A program made the position numbers and the translations under genes. A stretch of 64,000 nt of DNA from Candidatus Paraluminiphilus aquimaris (GTDB taxonomy: Bacteria; Pseudomonadota; Gammaproteobacteria; Pseudomonadales; Halieaceae). This document shows positions 26,926 through 37,430 of the stretch, one piece after another (position 1 is the first letter of the stretch; each line of letters begins with the position of its first letter). The stretch is taken from the NCBI RefSeq assembly GCF_026230195.1, contig NZ_CP036501.1, forward strand, positions 62,001 through 126,000, given 5' to 3'. The notes beneath the pieces were generated by a model that had not been told where the DNA came from, searched no databases, and worked only from the letters and a program-made list of their open reading frames with translations.

Positions 26926-29900
26926 TTGCCAAACTCACATGCAGATCCTGTAACCTGCGAACTTGCCCATCGGGCTCCCGTTCCATCGACATGCAGATTG
27001 CCTCTGCTGCCGCCAGCGTCGTAGTGTAGAACACCTGGTGCTGTTCAGCACTCGACCGAATTGACGCAGAGTCTAATATCGCGGTTCGCCCCTCAGTGGT
27101 GTTGATAATCATCGATGCCTCATCGTTTTTAATGAGGTCGACAATGTGCGGGCGGCCCTCGGCTACTTTATTGACAGACCTAACCGTCAAGCCCGCAGCA
27201 CTGAGTGCTTTCGCGGTCCCTTTGGTCGCTGCCAGCGTAAAACCAGAGTCGACAAGCCGCTTCGCAACGTCAATCGCCGCGGGCTTATCCGCATCTCGCA
27301 CACTAAAAAGTGCCAAACCCGAGGTTGGCGTGACATCGCCCGCGCCGAGCTGGGCTTTGGCAAAGGCGTCGGCAAACGTCGGCCCTGTTCCCATGACCTC
27401 TCCAGTCGACTTCATTTCTGGGCCGAGAATCGGGTCAATGCCAGGGAATTTATTGAACGGCAAAACCGCCTCTTTCACACTGTAATAGCTAGGGACTACT
27501 TCCGAGGTAAAGCCTTGCGATGTGAGCGACTGGCCTGCCATACAGCGGGCCGCAATCTTCGCTAATGAAATACCGATAGCTTTAGAGACGAATGGGACAG
27601 TTCGTGACGCTCTTGGATTCACCTCGATAACGTAAATCTGGCCGTCCTGCCACGCAAGCTGAACATTCATAAGGCCCTTCACTTCGAGGGCAACCGCCAT
27701 GGCTTTCACCATATCCCGCATTTTGTCCTGGACGTCAGCGGGAAGGCTGTAAGGGGGAAGCGAGCAGGCCGAATCGCCCGAGTGAACCCCTGCCTGTTCG
27801 ATATGCTGCATGATTGACCCAATGACAACGTGTTTACCATCAGAAACCGCGTCGATATCAACCTCAATAGCCGCATTTAAGAATCGGTCGAGTAATACCG
27901 GTGAGTCGTCAGAGACCTGGACCGCATCGCGCATGTAGCGCAATAGGTCTTCTTCTCGGTAAACAATTTCCATAGCCCGACCACCCAAAACATAAGAGGG
28001 GCGGACCACGAGTGGGTAGCCAATGCTGCGCGCGGCTGCCACCGCTTCATCAACACTGCGCACTGTCGTATTCGCTGGCTGCAGTAAGTTCAGTTCCTGA
28101 ATCATTTTCTGAAACCGCTCACGATCTTCCGCTCGATCGATCTGATCAGGTGTGGTTCCAATAATAGGTACACCTGCGGCCTCAAGCGCTCGAGCAAGTT
28201 TCAAGGGCGTCTGCCCACCAAATTGCACGATCACCCCTTTGGGCTGCTCCAGATCGACAATCTCGAGTACGTCCTCTAACGTGACCGGCTCAAAAAATAG
28301 TCGATCGGACGTATCGTAATCCGTCGATACGGTTTCAGGATTGCAGTTAATCATGATGGTTTCGTAACCATCCTCCGCCATTGCTTGCGCGGCATGCACA
28401 CAGCAATAGTCGAATTCAATTCCCTGACCAATGCGGTTCGGTCCACCACCTAAGACGATAATTTTATCTCGGTCACTGGGCGCGGATTCGCATTCTTCCT
28501 CGTAGGTCGAGTACATATAAGCGGTCGCAGAGGAAAACTCTGCTGCACAGGTATCAACGCGTTTGTAAACAGGGCGCAGGCCCTTAGTGTGCCGGTATTC
28601 TCGTACCTCAGCCTCCGATAGCGCCATCACCGCGGCAATGCGCTGATCAGAGAAGCCTTTGCGCTTTAACTGTCTGAGCTCAGCGTAGCTGACATCGGCA
28701 AGCGAGCGGCCCACAAGCGTACTCTCGAGTCGGACAATGTCCTCAATCTGCACGAGGAACCAGGGGTCGACACCGGAGTACCCATAAATTTCTTCAAGCT
28801 CAAACCCCGCTCTGAAAGCGTCTGCCAAATACCAAATTCGCTCTGCACCGGGATGCGTCAGCTGCTTTACGAGCTCAGCACGCGAGTCATCATCTGTCAC
28901 CGTCAGTCTCGACTCAAATCCAGCCGAGCCCACTTCAAGACCCCTCAATGCTTTTTGAACAGACTCCTGGAATGTACGGCCTATCGCCATCACCTCCCCA
29001 ACTGACTTCATTTGCGTGGTGAGCTTCGCATCGGCGGTTGCGAACTTCTCAAAAGCAAAGCGTGGAACCTTGGTAACCACATAGTCGATCGACGGTTCGA
29101 ATGACGCTGGCGTGACACCGCCTGTAATGTCATTTGCCAATTCATCGAGGGTATAGCCCACCGCCAATTTGGCCGCGACTTTTGCTATGGGAAAGCCAGT
29201 CGCCTTTGATGCCAGCGCTGAAGAACGTGACACGCGTGGATTCATCTCAATGACCACAATTCGACCCGTATCAGGGCATTGCCCGAACTGCACGTTCGAC
29301 CCACCCGTCTCCACACCGATTTCTCGAAGCACCGCCAGCGATGCGTTTCGCATCAACTGATATTCTTTATCGGTCAGTGTTTGCGCGGGGGCAACCGTTA
29401 TGGAATCGCCCGTATGAACACCCATGGCATCCAAATTTTCGATCGAGCAAACAATGATGCAGTTGTCATTTTTATCCCGGACAACCTCCATCTCAAATTC
29501 TTTCCAACCAATTAACGACTCGTCAATGAGCAGTTCGTTGGTTGGTGATAGCTCCAGACCACGCTTACAAATGGTCTCGAATTCAACTCGGTTGTACGCG
29601 ATGCCACCACCTGAGCCACCCATTGTGAATGAGGGCCTTATGATGCAAGGGAAACCCATCCTCTCTAGGATATCGAAGGCTTCCTCAAGCGAATGTGCGA
29701 TCTCGGCACGTGGCGTATCGAGTCCAATTTTTTTCATCGCGACGTCGAACTTCTCTCGATCCTCGGCTTTGTCGATCGCCTCCTGTGTCGCCCCGATCAT
29801 CTCAACGCCGTATTTCTCAAGAACCCCCTCTGCGTCGAGCTTTAGTGCGCAGTTAAGCGCTGTTTGGCCACCCATTGTCGGTAGCAACGCACTGGGGCGC

Positions 29901-30142
29901 TCTTTCTCAATAATCTTGGCAACGGTCTGCCACTCAACGGGCTCGATGTAGGTCGAATCTGCCATAGCAGGATCCGTCATAATCGTCGCCGGATTTGAGT
30001 TCACCAAAATGACTCTGTAGCCCTCCTCGCGGAGCGCCTTACACGCTTGCGCACCGGAGTAGTCAAACTCGCAGGCTTGTCCGATAACAATCGGGCCCGC
30101 ACCCAGGATCAAGATACTTTCTAAATCAGCTCTTTTTGGCAT
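26918..30142 (-). CDS. carB: Carbamoyl-phosphate synthase large subunit
   Basis: Makes carbamoyl phosphate for arginine and pyrimidine synthesis from ammonia delivered by CarA, bicarbonate and two ATP. 1074 residues with two homologous ATP-grasp halves: N-half [34 protein letters not shown] and [19 protein letters not shown]-half [20 protein letters not shown] and [18 protein letters not shown]. An MGS-like allosteric domain from about 935 ([22 protein letters not shown]) is the usual site for UMP/ornithine control. Adjacent to carA by a single shared base and overlapping greA. Confidence 0.99.
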   Translation of the reverse strand: MPKRADLESILILGAGPIVIGQACEFDYSGAQACKALREEGYRVILVNSNPATIMTDPAMADSTYIEPVEWQTVAKIIEKERPSALLPTMGGQTALNCALKLDAEGVLEKYGVEMIGATQEAIDKAEDREKFDVAMKKIGLDTPRAEIAHSLEEAFDILERMGFPCIIRPSFTMGGSGGGIAYNRVEFETICKRGLELSPTNELLIDESLIGWKEFEMEVVRDKNDNCIIVCSIENLDAMGVHTGDSITVAPAQTLTDKEYQLMRNASLAVLREIGVETGGSNVQFGQCPDTGRIVVIEMNPRVSRSSALASKATGFPIAKVAAKLAVGYTLDELANDITGGVTPASFEPSIDYVVTKVPRFAFEKFATADAKLTTQMKSVGEVMAIGRTFQESVQKALRGLEVGSAGFESRLTVTDDDSRAELVKQLTHPGAERIWYLADAFRAGFELEEIYGYSGVDPWFLVQIEDIVRLESTLVGRSLADVSYAELRQLKRKGFSDQRIAAVMALSEAEVREYRHTKGLRPVYKRVDTCAAEFSSATAYMYSTYEEECESAPSDRDKIIVLGGGPNRIGQGIEFDYCCVHAAQAMAEDGYETIMINCNPETVSTDYDTSDRLFFEPVTLEDVLEIVDLEQPKGVIVQFGGQTPLKLARALEAAGVPIIGTTPDQIDRAEDRERFQKMIQELNLLQPANTTVRSVDEAVAAARSIGYPLVVRPSYVLGGRAMEIVYREEDLLRYMRDAVQVSDDSPVLLDRFLNAAIEVDIDAVSDGKHVVIGSIMQHIEQAGVHSGDSACSLPPYSLPADVQDKMRDMVKAMAVALEVKGLMNVQLAWQDGQIYVIEVNPRASRTVPFVSKAIGISLAKIAARCMAGQSLTSQGFTSEVVPSYYSVKEAVLPFNKFPGIDPILGPEMKSTGEVMGTGPTFADAFAKAQLGAGDVTPTSGLALFSVRDADKPAAIDVAKRLVDSGFTLAATKGTAKALSAAGLTVRSVNKVAEGRPHIVDLIKNDEASMIINTTEGRTAILDSASIRSSAEQHQVFYTTTLAAAEAICMSMEREPDGQVRRLQDLHVSLANE

Positions 30143-31308
30143 TAGACGGCGCCTCCCTTCACAACCTCGACAGCAACGTCGTCGCCCGTACCCTCACCCG
30201 CCATCGCTTCAATAAAGGCGTTAAACAAATACTTCGCATCGTGAGGCCCAGGACTGGCTTCAGGGTGCCCCTGAAAACTGTAAGCGGGGGTATCGACTCG
30301 CTTGATACCCTGCACAGTACCGTCAAAAAGCGATCGGTGTGTTACTGAGAGCGTCTCGGGCAAATCTTCATCCGAAACCGTGAATCCGTGGTTTTGGCTC
30401 GTTACCAAGACAGTCTTATTGCTTAAGTCCTGCACCGGGTGGTTTGCCCCGTGGTGACCGTGGCTCATCTTTTCGGTCTTCGCGCCACTGGCGAGCGCCA
30501 AAATCTGATGTCCGAGGCAGATCCCGAACAAAGGCTTGCCCGACGCCATCACTTTTTGAGCGAGATCAATCGCGTAATCGCATGGCTCTGGGTCACCCGG
30601 GCCATTTGACAGGAAAATACCGTCCGGCTCGAGTGCCATAACAGCGTCGAAGTCCGTTTGAGCGGGCACAACGGTCACTCGGCAACCAAGATCAACAAGA
30701 ATGCGGAGGATGTTTCTTTTTACGCCAAAATCAAGTGCGACAACGTGGTGGTGCGCTTCAGGGCGTTCAGGTGCGTCCGCCCCTAACTGCCACGTCGGTT
30801 CGCTCCAATCGTACGTCGAGGAGGTCGTAACTACTTTTGCCAGGTCCATACCTTTAAGGCCGGGAAAGGCATTGGCTGCGGCAATCGCCTCGTCTGCAGC
30901 ATCGCCCGTCAAAATGCACCCTGACTGGGCCCCTTTCTCTCGAATAATTCTCGTTAGCTTTCGTGTATCGATGTCCGCGATACACACTGTGTTGTTCGCA
31001 ACAAGGTAATCACTCAAATTTTGCTCAGAACGGAAATTCGAAGCAACCAGCGGCAGGTCGCGAATAATGAGGCCCGCTGCATGTACTGCGCTCGATTCCG
31101 CATCTGCGCTATTGGTTCCTGTATTGCCGGTATGAGGATAGGTGAGCGTTACGATTTGCTGGGCATAGGATGGGTCAGTCAAAATTTCCTGATAACCGGT
31201 CATCGCCGTATTAAAAACAACCTCTCCCACAGTCTTCCCGTCAGCGCCAACTGAGCGCCCGTGAAAAACTGTGCCGTCTGCAAGTGCCAAGACAGCGGGT
31301 TTGTCCAC
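30142..31308 (-). CDS. carA: Carbamoyl-phosphate synthase small subunit
   Basis: Glutamine amidotransferase subunit. The N-terminal domain has [35 protein letters not shown]. The class I GATase domain has [15 protein letters not shown], nucleophile Cys in [15 protein letters not shown], and the His-Glu pair in [13 protein letters not shown]. 388 residues, normal length. Start is GTG with GGAGG seven bases upstream. dapB, which often precedes carA in gammaproteobacteria, is absent here; the 259-base upstream region is shared with a divergent SDR gene and shows no promoter I would defend. Confidence 0.98.
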   Translation of the reverse strand: MDKPAVLALADGTVFHGRSVGADGKTVGEVVFNTAMTGYQEILTDPSYAQQIVTLTYPHTGNTGTNSADAESSAVHAAGLIIRDLPLVASNFRSEQNLSDYLVANNTVCIADIDTRKLTRIIREKGAQSGCILTGDAADEAIAAANAFPGLKGMDLAKVVTTSSTYDWSEPTWQLGADAPERPEAHHHVVALDFGVKRNILRILVDLGCRVTVVPAQTDFDAVMALEPDGIFLSNGPGDPEPCDYAIDLAQKVMASGKPLFGICLGHQILALASGAKTEKMSHGHHGANHPVQDLSNKTVLVTSQNHGFTVSDEDLPETLSVTHRSLFDGTVQGIKRVDTPAYSFQGHPEASPGPHDAKYLFNAFIEAMAGEGTGDDVAVEVVKGGAV

Positions 31309-31567
31309 TCGATATCCTCCAGAGAGTCTTCGTACCCACGTCTGCGAGGCCCCTCTTTGCCTCCGTTTTCACTAAACGTCGCGACGTCGGATGTGTTATT
31401 GTCTCGCGCACACAACAAAGCGCCGAACTGACCAAAAAGTCGCCGACTATTTCAAGAATGCGCTAAGACTCAATTGTACGTTTACGGTCGTTTAGTGTCC
31501 ATGAAAAAGGCACGACAGTGTTCCGTTTCATCGACAAAAATCCAGACAACGGGCAAGGGCCAGAAAA

Positions 31568-32392
31568 ATGACCCAAAAAGTAGAGACTGCAGTGATCACT
31601 GGGGCAGGTGATGGTATAGGCCGCGCCCTCGCGCTGAACCTAAATGCGCGCGGCATCAATATTTATATGTGTGATATCAGCCCGGAACGGTTAGCCGAGA
31701 CTGAGGCGCTTTTGAATAGCTCGCTCAGCAGTGTTTCAACCGCCATCGTGGACTGTGGCAAGCGCGAATCTATCGAAACATGGGCACAAGAGATCGCTAA
31801 AGAGGTCACCACGGTTGAATTTTTGTTCAACAACGCCGGCGTCGGTTACGCCTCTGAGTTTCGCAATGCCGATTTAGATAACTTTGAATGGCTTATGAAC
31901 ATCAATTACTGGGGTGTTGTCTGGTCAACCAAAGCGTTTTTGCCCCTGCTTGAAGCGTCCCCCAACGGACACCTGGTGAACATATCGTCCATTTTTGGGA
32001 TGATTGGCATTGCTACCCAAAGCGCTTACAACAGCGCTAAATTCGCTGTTCGGGGCTTCACTGAGTCATTGCAGGCGGAGTATCTCGATACGTCGCTCAC
32101 CGTCACCTGCGTTCACCCGGGTGGCATCTCGACAAATATTGCGCTTCGCGCACGTGCCGACGGCGAGCATGCTGATACGTCCGCAGAGGAGCGCGACGCG
32201 TCATTCCGACAGGTTGCGAGAACATCGCCAACCAAAGCCGCTGAGATCATTATGAAAGGGGTTTTAGCCGGTCGAAAGCGTGTTTTCATCGGTTGGGATG
32301 CGTGGTTCATGCAGACCCTGACTAAGTTTCTACCAACGTCGTACCATCGCGTAACGGCCCGGATGGCATCGAAGAATAATGAGCTCAGCTGA
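31568..32392 (+). CDS. SDR family oxidoreductase
   Basis: Classical short-chain dehydrogenase/reductase of 274 residues. Cofactor loop VITGAGDGIGRALALNLNARG, an acidic residue after beta-2 (MCDISPER, favouring NAD), FNNAGVG, catalytic Ser in NISSIFGMIG and the YxxxK pair in SAYNSAKFAVRGF. The C-terminus (WDAWFMQTLTKFLPTSYHRV) resembles acyl/lipid-acting SDRs next to flavin monooxygenases. Substrate unknown. It overlaps the following MFS gene by 14 bases, so the two form one unit. ATG at 31568 follows GGGCCAG. Confidence 0.88.
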   Translation: MTQKVETAVITGAGDGIGRALALNLNARGINIYMCDISPERLAETEALLNSSLSSVSTAIVDCGKRESIETWAQEIAKEVTTVEFLFNNAGVGYASEFRNADLDNFEWLMNINYWGVVWSTKAFLPLLEASPNGHLVNISSIFGMIGIATQSAYNSAKFAVRGFTESLQAEYLDTSLTVTCVHPGGISTNIALRARADGEHADTSAEERDASFRQVARTSPTKAAEIIMKGVLAGRKRVFIGWDAWFMQTLTKFLPTSYHRVTARMASKNNELS

Positions 32393-33614
32393 CGCGACTC
32401 CCTCATCAGCGCCGAGCCGACTTAGCAGATCTTCTTTTTTCATTCTCATAACCGGCCTGCTAGCAAACGCCATTGGCCAAGCGTTTATCTTTGCGATCCT
32501 GCCACCGTTGGGTCGCGAAGTTGCGCTTAGCGAGGTGCAAACCACCTCTATCATCTCGACCTCCGCCTTAGTCTTCACCTTTTGTTCGCCGTGGTGGGGC
32601 CGACGGTCAGATCAAATAGGTCGGAAGATTGTCATCGTCATTGGCTTGACGGGCTATGCCGTTGGTACGGTGATCTTTGCCGGTGTTTTCGCACTAGGTA
32701 TGAAAGGTATCCTCTCAGGGTGGACACTTTACTTCACAGCGCTGTTTTTTCGCTGCCTGCAATCTTCTGTCATGGCCGCCACCAGCCCGGGGGTTACCGC
32801 CTATGCCGCAGACCACAGCTCACGCGCGTTCAGAACACAAACACTGGCTCGCCTGGGAACAGCCAACAGTCTTGGCGTCATAATTGGTCCGGTGCTGGCC
32901 GGCTTATTGGCTGGGTTAGGGCTTCTTTTCCCACTCTATGTCGCCGCACTTTTTACGCTCATCGCTGTCTTTACCGTATGGAAATACCTGCCTGAGGGTG
33001 AGTTCTCTGGCGTCGCACGCAAGCGTGCGCCCCGATTGTCCTTCCTCGACTCCCGCCTGCGTGTTTATCTTCTCAGCGCCATCGGTACTTTCACGGGGTT
33101 TTCAGCTATCCAGCAAACGCTCGGATTTCGAATTCAAGATAGCCTGTCACTCAGTGGGGTGGAGACCGCACAATACACAGGCGCGGCCCTCATGGTCTCG
33201 GCCTTCTTCACACTCGCACTTCAGTTATCGGTTGCACAACGGTATGCCGGTCCTGCACTCAACTTAGTGCGAATGGGGCTAGTTTGTAACTTATTCGCGG
33301 CCAGTTTTGTCGCATTAGCCCAGGGACTGACAGGCCTCATCATTGGGATGGCGTTTATGGGGGCTGGCTTGGGCTTAATTGGACCGGCCATTGCAGCGGG
33401 TGCATCGCTGGCAGTGAGTCGCGACGAGCAAGGCGGTGCTGCGGGCCTGATCACCGCCTGCCCTGCCGCCGGATTCGTTATTGGTCCCATTTTGGGAGGT
33501 GCGTTGTATCAATTGAATGCGGCGTACCCACCTATTTTTGCCGGCATCATCACTTTTTGCGTCTTGCTATATGCGCTGAAGTCTCGCGTTATTAATATCG
33601 CGCCTGAAGACTAG
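32379..33614 (+). CDS. MFS transporter
   Basis: 411 residues with about 12 predicted membrane helices and the motif-A-like loop between TM2 and TM3, WWGRRSDQIGRKIVIVIG. TM1 (FFILITGLLANAIGQAFIFAILPPLG) and the matching second-half repeat around 215-400 are typical of drug:H+ antiporter-1 members (motif C-like GLGLIGPAIAAGASL). The substrate is not evident. Shares 14 bases with the upstream SDR gene. Its stop overlaps that of the thioesterase on the opposite strand within CTAG (33611-33614), with no terminator. Confidence 0.88.
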   Translation: MSSADATPSSAPSRLSRSSFFILITGLLANAIGQAFIFAILPPLGREVALSEVQTTSIISTSALVFTFCSPWWGRRSDQIGRKIVIVIGLTGYAVGTVIFAGVFALGMKGILSGWTLYFTALFFRCLQSSVMAATSPGVTAYAADHSSRAFRTQTLARLGTANSLGVIIGPVLAGLLAGLGLLFPLYVAALFTLIAVFTVWKYLPEGEFSGVARKRAPRLSFLDSRLRVYLLSAIGTFTGFSAIQQTLGFRIQDSLSLSGVETAQYTGAALMVSAFFTLALQLSVAQRYAGPALNLVRMGLVCNLFAASFVALAQGLTGLIIGMAFMGAGLGLIGPAIAAGASLAVSRDEQGGAAGLITACPAAGFVIGPILGGALYQLNAAYPPIFAGIITFCVLLYALKSRVINIAPED

Positions 33615-34060
33615 CCAAGCATCGATATGGCGCGCCGAATGGCGACAGGAATACTTGCCGATTTGTTCAATTCGCGATCGACAAATGCGTGAGTAAACTG
33701 ACCTGTGACGCTACTTAACTCCGCGCCTTGACCAAATACACCGATCTCCCATGTGACTGATTTCTCACCCAGGCGTGCAACCCGCAAACCAAGTTCAAGC
33801 TCTTGTGGGTAGGTCAATGGAGAAAAATAGTCCGCTGAAGAATTAACGACATAACCCACTACATTATCGTGGCCAGGGCGCATACCGCCCTCTTCAATCA
33901 AGAATCGGTTCACCACCGAATCAAAAAAAGCATAGTAGGCGACGTTGTTAATATGCCCGTATATGTCGTTATCTGCCCAACGCGTGTTTAGCGGATAAAA
34001 AATGGCAAAACCGTCCCGAGGCGCGGGCGTTGCTCTCTCGCTCACGACCAACCACTCCAA
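33611..34060 (-). CDS. Acyl-CoA thioesterase, 4HBT family
   Basis: 149 residues with the hotdog-fold 4-hydroxybenzoyl-CoA-thioesterase signature FYPLNTRWADNDIYGHINNVAYYAFFDSVVNRFLIEEGG, where the Asp of WADND is the catalytic carboxylate of the family. Likely hydrolyses an acyl-CoA. Last gene of the acyl-CoA operon; it overlaps the upstream alcohol dehydrogenase gene by 19 bases, so a start slightly inside is also possible. Cytoplasmic. Confidence 0.88.
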   Translation of the reverse strand: MEWLVVSERATPAPRDGFAIFYPLNTRWADNDIYGHINNVAYYAFFDSVVNRFLIEEGGMRPGHDNVVGYVVNSSADYFSPLTYPQELELGLRVARLGEKSVTWEIGVFGQGAELSSVTGQFTHAFVDRELNKSASIPVAIRRAISMLG

Positions 34061-35190
34061 GCTTCTCGGTAAAGTCTAAGCGCCGTGGCCTCATCGACTT
34101 CCCGAGGATTGTTTATCAATAAACGCTGCTGAAACATGGCGTCCTTGGCCAACATGGGCAAATCTGTCTCGGGGATTTTTGCCTGCGCCAAAGTTGCCGG
34201 AAGGCCGCTCTCATCGATCAATACCTTGAACCAATCGATCAGGCCCTCGGAAGATTGCGTTGCGCCGGGTATGACTCGAGCTAACTCTGCGTAGAGCTCC
34301 GGGCAGGCCTCGGCGTTAAATGATAAGACGGCAGGGAGCATCAGCGAATTACTCAGACCGTGCGGTATGTGGTAGTGCCCGCCCACCGGATACGCCAGGG
34401 CATGAACCGCACCTACAGGTGCGTTGGCAAATGCCTGTCCGGCAAACATAGAACCCAACAACATCGCCTCGCGCGCCGCAACGTCTCCCGGTGTTGCGAG
34501 CACCGTACGAATGTTTTCCGAGAGTAGCTTAAGTGCACGAAGAGCAAGCATATCTGAAATGGGGTTCTTTTTGATCTTAGAGGTGTAAGCCTCGATCGCA
34601 TGAACCATGGCATCAATGCCCGTCATTGCGGAGATACTCGCCGGCAGCCCCAGCGTCAGAGAAGCGTCCAAAATGGCAACGTCGGGCAGTAAAACAGGTG
34701 AGCTCACGCCCGCTTTGGTGGTCTCACCTGTGGTGATAATCGCCACAGGGGTGACTTCAGAGCCCGTACCCGCCGTCGTAGGTGCTAAAAAGAGGGGTAA
34801 ACGGTCACCGCTCACCATACCAACACCATAGATTTCAGAGAGATCCTGCTGACCTCTCGCGAGAACGGACACAACCTTTGCCACATCCATGGAGCTACCG
34901 CCGCCCACGGCAATTACTGAATCACAGTCCCCGGCTCTAAAGGCTTCAAGACAGGCAAAAACCACCCGCTCTGAAGGGTCTGGTTCAATACCATCAAAAA
35001 CAACAACCGTATCGGCAGAAAGCTGCAAGGCGTCGATAGCGGGAGAAACCACATCCAGCTTGATGAGCTGGGCGTCCGTTACGAACAACGGTCTGCTCAA
35101 ACCCCGCTCTGCCAATAGCTCGTTGAGGTGCAAGACCGCACCGGATTGAACCCGTGTGGTCTGCACTGACTGGAAGGAGTAGCCGTCCAT
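34042..35190 (-). CDS. Iron-containing alcohol dehydrogenase
   Basis: Group III Fe-dependent NAD(P)H alcohol dehydrogenase of 382 residues. Signatures: VIAVGGGSSMDVAKVVSVLA (nucleotide binding), PTTAGTGSEVTPVAII, metal ligands in MTGIDAMVHAIEAYTSK and GAVHALAYPVGGHYHIPHGLSNSLMLP (Asp and three His). It could interconvert an aldehyde/alcohol or reduce maleylacetate-like compounds. It lies 3 bases after the quinone oxidoreductase gene in the acyl-CoA operon, so an alcohol-to-acyl-CoA route is plausible. Confidence 0.92.
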   Translation of the reverse strand: MDGYSFQSVQTTRVQSGAVLHLNELLAERGLSRPLFVTDAQLIKLDVVSPAIDALQLSADTVVVFDGIEPDPSERVVFACLEAFRAGDCDSVIAVGGGSSMDVAKVVSVLARGQQDLSEIYGVGMVSGDRLPLFLAPTTAGTGSEVTPVAIITTGETTKAGVSSPVLLPDVAILDASLTLGLPASISAMTGIDAMVHAIEAYTSKIKKNPISDMLALRALKLLSENIRTVLATPGDVAAREAMLLGSMFAGQAFANAPVGAVHALAYPVGGHYHIPHGLSNSLMLPAVLSFNAEACPELYAELARVIPGATQSSEGLIDWFKVLIDESGLPATLAQAKIPETDLPMLAKDAMFQQRLLINNPREVDEATALRLYREAWSGWS

Positions 35191-35193
35191 CGA

Positions 35194-36174
35194 TCAGAAG
35201 GTAAAGATAACTTTACCTTTGGCGCGACGCTCCATCATGGCAGCGTAGCCAGCTTCATACTCCTCGATGGGGAAGACATCCGTAACCACTGGATTTAACT
35301 TACCCTCATTGAACAAGCTCCAAAGCTCTTCCACATTCTTCTGTTGCTCTGCGGGCTCCTCGCCAAGGAAACGACCCCAGAAAACCCCGATAAGGGCACA
35401 ACCCTTAAGCAAAGTGAGATTGAGTGGAATACTGGGAATAGGACCGGACGCAAAGCCAATAACGAGATAGCGTCCGTTCCACGCCATGCTCCTTACCGCC
35501 GGCTCAGCATAATCACCGCCTACGGGGTCGTAGATAACATCCACCCCTTTTCCGCCAGTGATCTCTTTGATGCGATCTTTCATCGACTCATTGCTGTAGT
35601 TGATGACTTCGTCGGCGCCCAGTTGCTTACAAAGCTCCAGCTTTTCATCGGAGCTCGCTGCCGCAATGACTTTGGCCCCCATAACCTTACCCAACTCAAC
35701 CGCCGTACTGCCCACACCACCGGCAGCGCCCATGACAAGCAGGGTCTCACCGGCTTTGAGTTGGCCGCGCTGCTTGAGCGCGTAGTACGAGGTAAAGTAA
35801 GTCATCCCCACGCCCGCCGCCGCTGAAAAGTCGATACCTTCAGGCTTTGGCAGAAGTGCATTTTCGTTAACTACCGCCTCACTGGCGAAACCACCGACTC
35901 CACCGAGTTGGATCACGCTGTCACCAACAGACCAGCGCGTCACCGCCGAGCCAACTTCGGTCACAACACCGGCAGACTCACCGCCCGGAACAAAGGGCAT
36001 AGGCGGTTGCATTTGGTACTTCCCTTGAATGATGAGAACGTCAGGAAAGTTAAGACCAGCTGCCTTAACGTCCATTCGCACATCATTGGGACCCAGTTCT
36101 GCAGTCTCCCAGTCATGAACGAGGTTCAACTTATCTGGAAGGCCGTGCTCACTACATACAACCGCTTTTACCAT
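35194..36174 (-). CDS. NADPH:quinone oxidoreductase-like MDR protein
   Basis: Zinc-free medium-chain dehydrogenase/reductase of the QOR family. N-terminus MVKAVVCSEHGLPDKLNLVHD, substrate-entry GLNFPDVLIIQGKYQMQPPMPFVPGGESAGVV, Rossmann motif LLVMGAAGGVGSTAVELGKVMGA, and DVIYDPVGGDYAEPAVRSM. The frame is open back to 36252, but those extra residues overlap the thiolase gene and are unconserved; the ATG at 36172-36174 gives 326 residues, the normal QOR length. Probably reduces a quinone or an enoyl-type compound. Between thiolase and Fe-ADH in the operon. Confidence 0.92.
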   Translation of the reverse strand: MVKAVVCSEHGLPDKLNLVHDWETAELGPNDVRMDVKAAGLNFPDVLIIQGKYQMQPPMPFVPGGESAGVVTEVGSAVTRWSVGDSVIQLGGVGGFASEAVVNENALLPKPEGIDFSAAAGVGMTYFTSYYALKQRGQLKAGETLLVMGAAGGVGSTAVELGKVMGAKVIAAASSDEKLELCKQLGADEVINYSNESMKDRIKEITGGKGVDVIYDPVGGDYAEPAVRSMAWNGRYLVIGFASGPIPSIPLNLTLLKGCALIGVFWGRFLGEEPAEQQKNVEELWSLFNEGKLNPVVTDVFPIEEYEAGYAAMMERRAKGKVIFTF

Positions 36175-36175
36175 C

Positions 36176-37354
36176 TTAGTAGACCTCGAATAAGCCAGCT
36201 GCACCCATACCGCCGCCCACACACATGGTGATGACAACATACTTAACACCACGGCGCTTTCCTTCGATTAGCGCGTGACCAATCATTCGCGAGCCACTCA
36301 TGCCGTAGGGGTGACCAATCGCGATAGCACCGCCATCGACATTGAGCTTGTCGTTGTCAATGCCCAGCGTATCTCGGCAGTGAAGCACCTGAACCGCAAA
36401 CGCTTCATTGAGCTCCCACAGACCAATATCGTTTACCGTTAAACCGTGCTGTTTGAGGAGCTTTGGCACAGCGAAAACGGGGCCAATACCCATTTCATCT
36501 GGCTCACAACCCGCTACAGCCATACCGCGGTATGCCCCGAGCGGCTCCAAGCCGAGTGAAGTAGCCAAATCACTGCTCATTACTACCTGCGCCGAGGCGC
36601 CATCGGAAAGCTGCGAGGCATTTCCCGCTGTAATCGTTCCACCTTCAATAACGGTACGTAAACTCTTAACACCCTCTAGGGTAGAAGGACGCACGCCCTC
36701 GTCAGCTGTCACCGTTACCTCTGCGGTAGACTGCTCGCCGGTTTCCTTGTTGTAAACGATCCGCTCACAGGTTACCGGCACCAACTCTGCATCGTAGCGA
36801 CCCGCAGCATAAGCCGCGGCCGTACGCTCCTGAGACGCGAAGCCATACTCGTCCATCGCATCGCGCGAGACGCCGTAGCGAGCCGCGACTACCTCTGCAG
36901 TTTGCAGCATAGGCATGTAAATATCTTTGTGCATACCTACCAACTCATTATCGACGAGTCGGTGACCATTCATATGCTCGTTTTGAACGAGAGAAATAGA
37001 GTCCAAACCACCCCCGACAACACAGTCCATACCGTCGTGCATAACTTGCTTCGCTGCTGTCGCAACCGCCATAAGGCCTGATGAACACTGACGATCGATG
37101 GTCATGCCCGATACCGTGACAGGTAGACCCGCACGGAGCGCCGCGTTTCGACCAATATTCATACCGGACGTACCCTGAGTAAGTGCCGCACCCATGATGC
37201 AGTCTTCGACACGATCGGCTTCAATGCCCGCACGCTCAACGGCGGCGCGAATGGCGTGCCCACCCATGGTTGGCGTTTGTAAATTATTAAAACCACCACG
37301 GTACGCCTTACCAATGGGTGTCCGTGCTGTTGATACGATGACTGCTTCTTTCAT
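36176..37354 (-). CDS. Acetyl-CoA acyltransferase (thiolase)
   Basis: Degradative thiolase, 392 residues, cleaving 3-ketoacyl-CoA. All three catalytic elements are present: nucleophile Cys in [13 protein letters not shown], His in [17 protein letters not shown], and the C-terminal base Cys in [12 protein letters not shown]. Also [13 protein letters not shown]. Start ATG with GGAG-like sequence upstream (AGAAAATGA context). Fourth gene of the acyl-CoA dehydrogenase operon, 76 bases after the SDR gene. Confidence 0.94.
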   Translation of the reverse strand: MKEAVIVSTARTPIGKAYRGGFNNLQTPTMGGHAIRAAVERAGIEADRVEDCIMGAALTQGTSGMNIGRNAALRAGLPVTVSGMTIDRQCSSGLMAVATAAKQVMHDGMDCVVGGGLDSISLVQNEHMNGHRLVDNELVGMHKDIYMPMLQTAEVVAARYGVSRDAMDEYGFASQERTAAAYAAGRYDAELVPVTCERIVYNKETGEQSTAEVTVTADEGVRPSTLEGVKSLRTVIEGGTITAGNASQLSDGASAQVVMSSDLATSLGLEPLGAYRGMAVAGCEPDEMGIGPVFAVPKLLKQHGLTVNDIGLWELNEAFAVQVLHCRDTLGIDNDKLNVDGGAIAIGHPYGMSGSRMIGHALIEGKRRGVKYVVITMCVGGGMGAAGLFEVY

Positions 37355-37430
37355 TTTCTTCTCCGTATGCCCGTCGACGGGCTCTTAACGCTATTTGAAT
37401 GTGAGGTCGACCAAAAAAGCCGTGTTTCTG

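Noticed and set aside
31309-31567. Promoter or PyrR/Arg box before carA
   Set aside because: Several A/T-rich hexamers but no pair with proper spacing that stands out from background.
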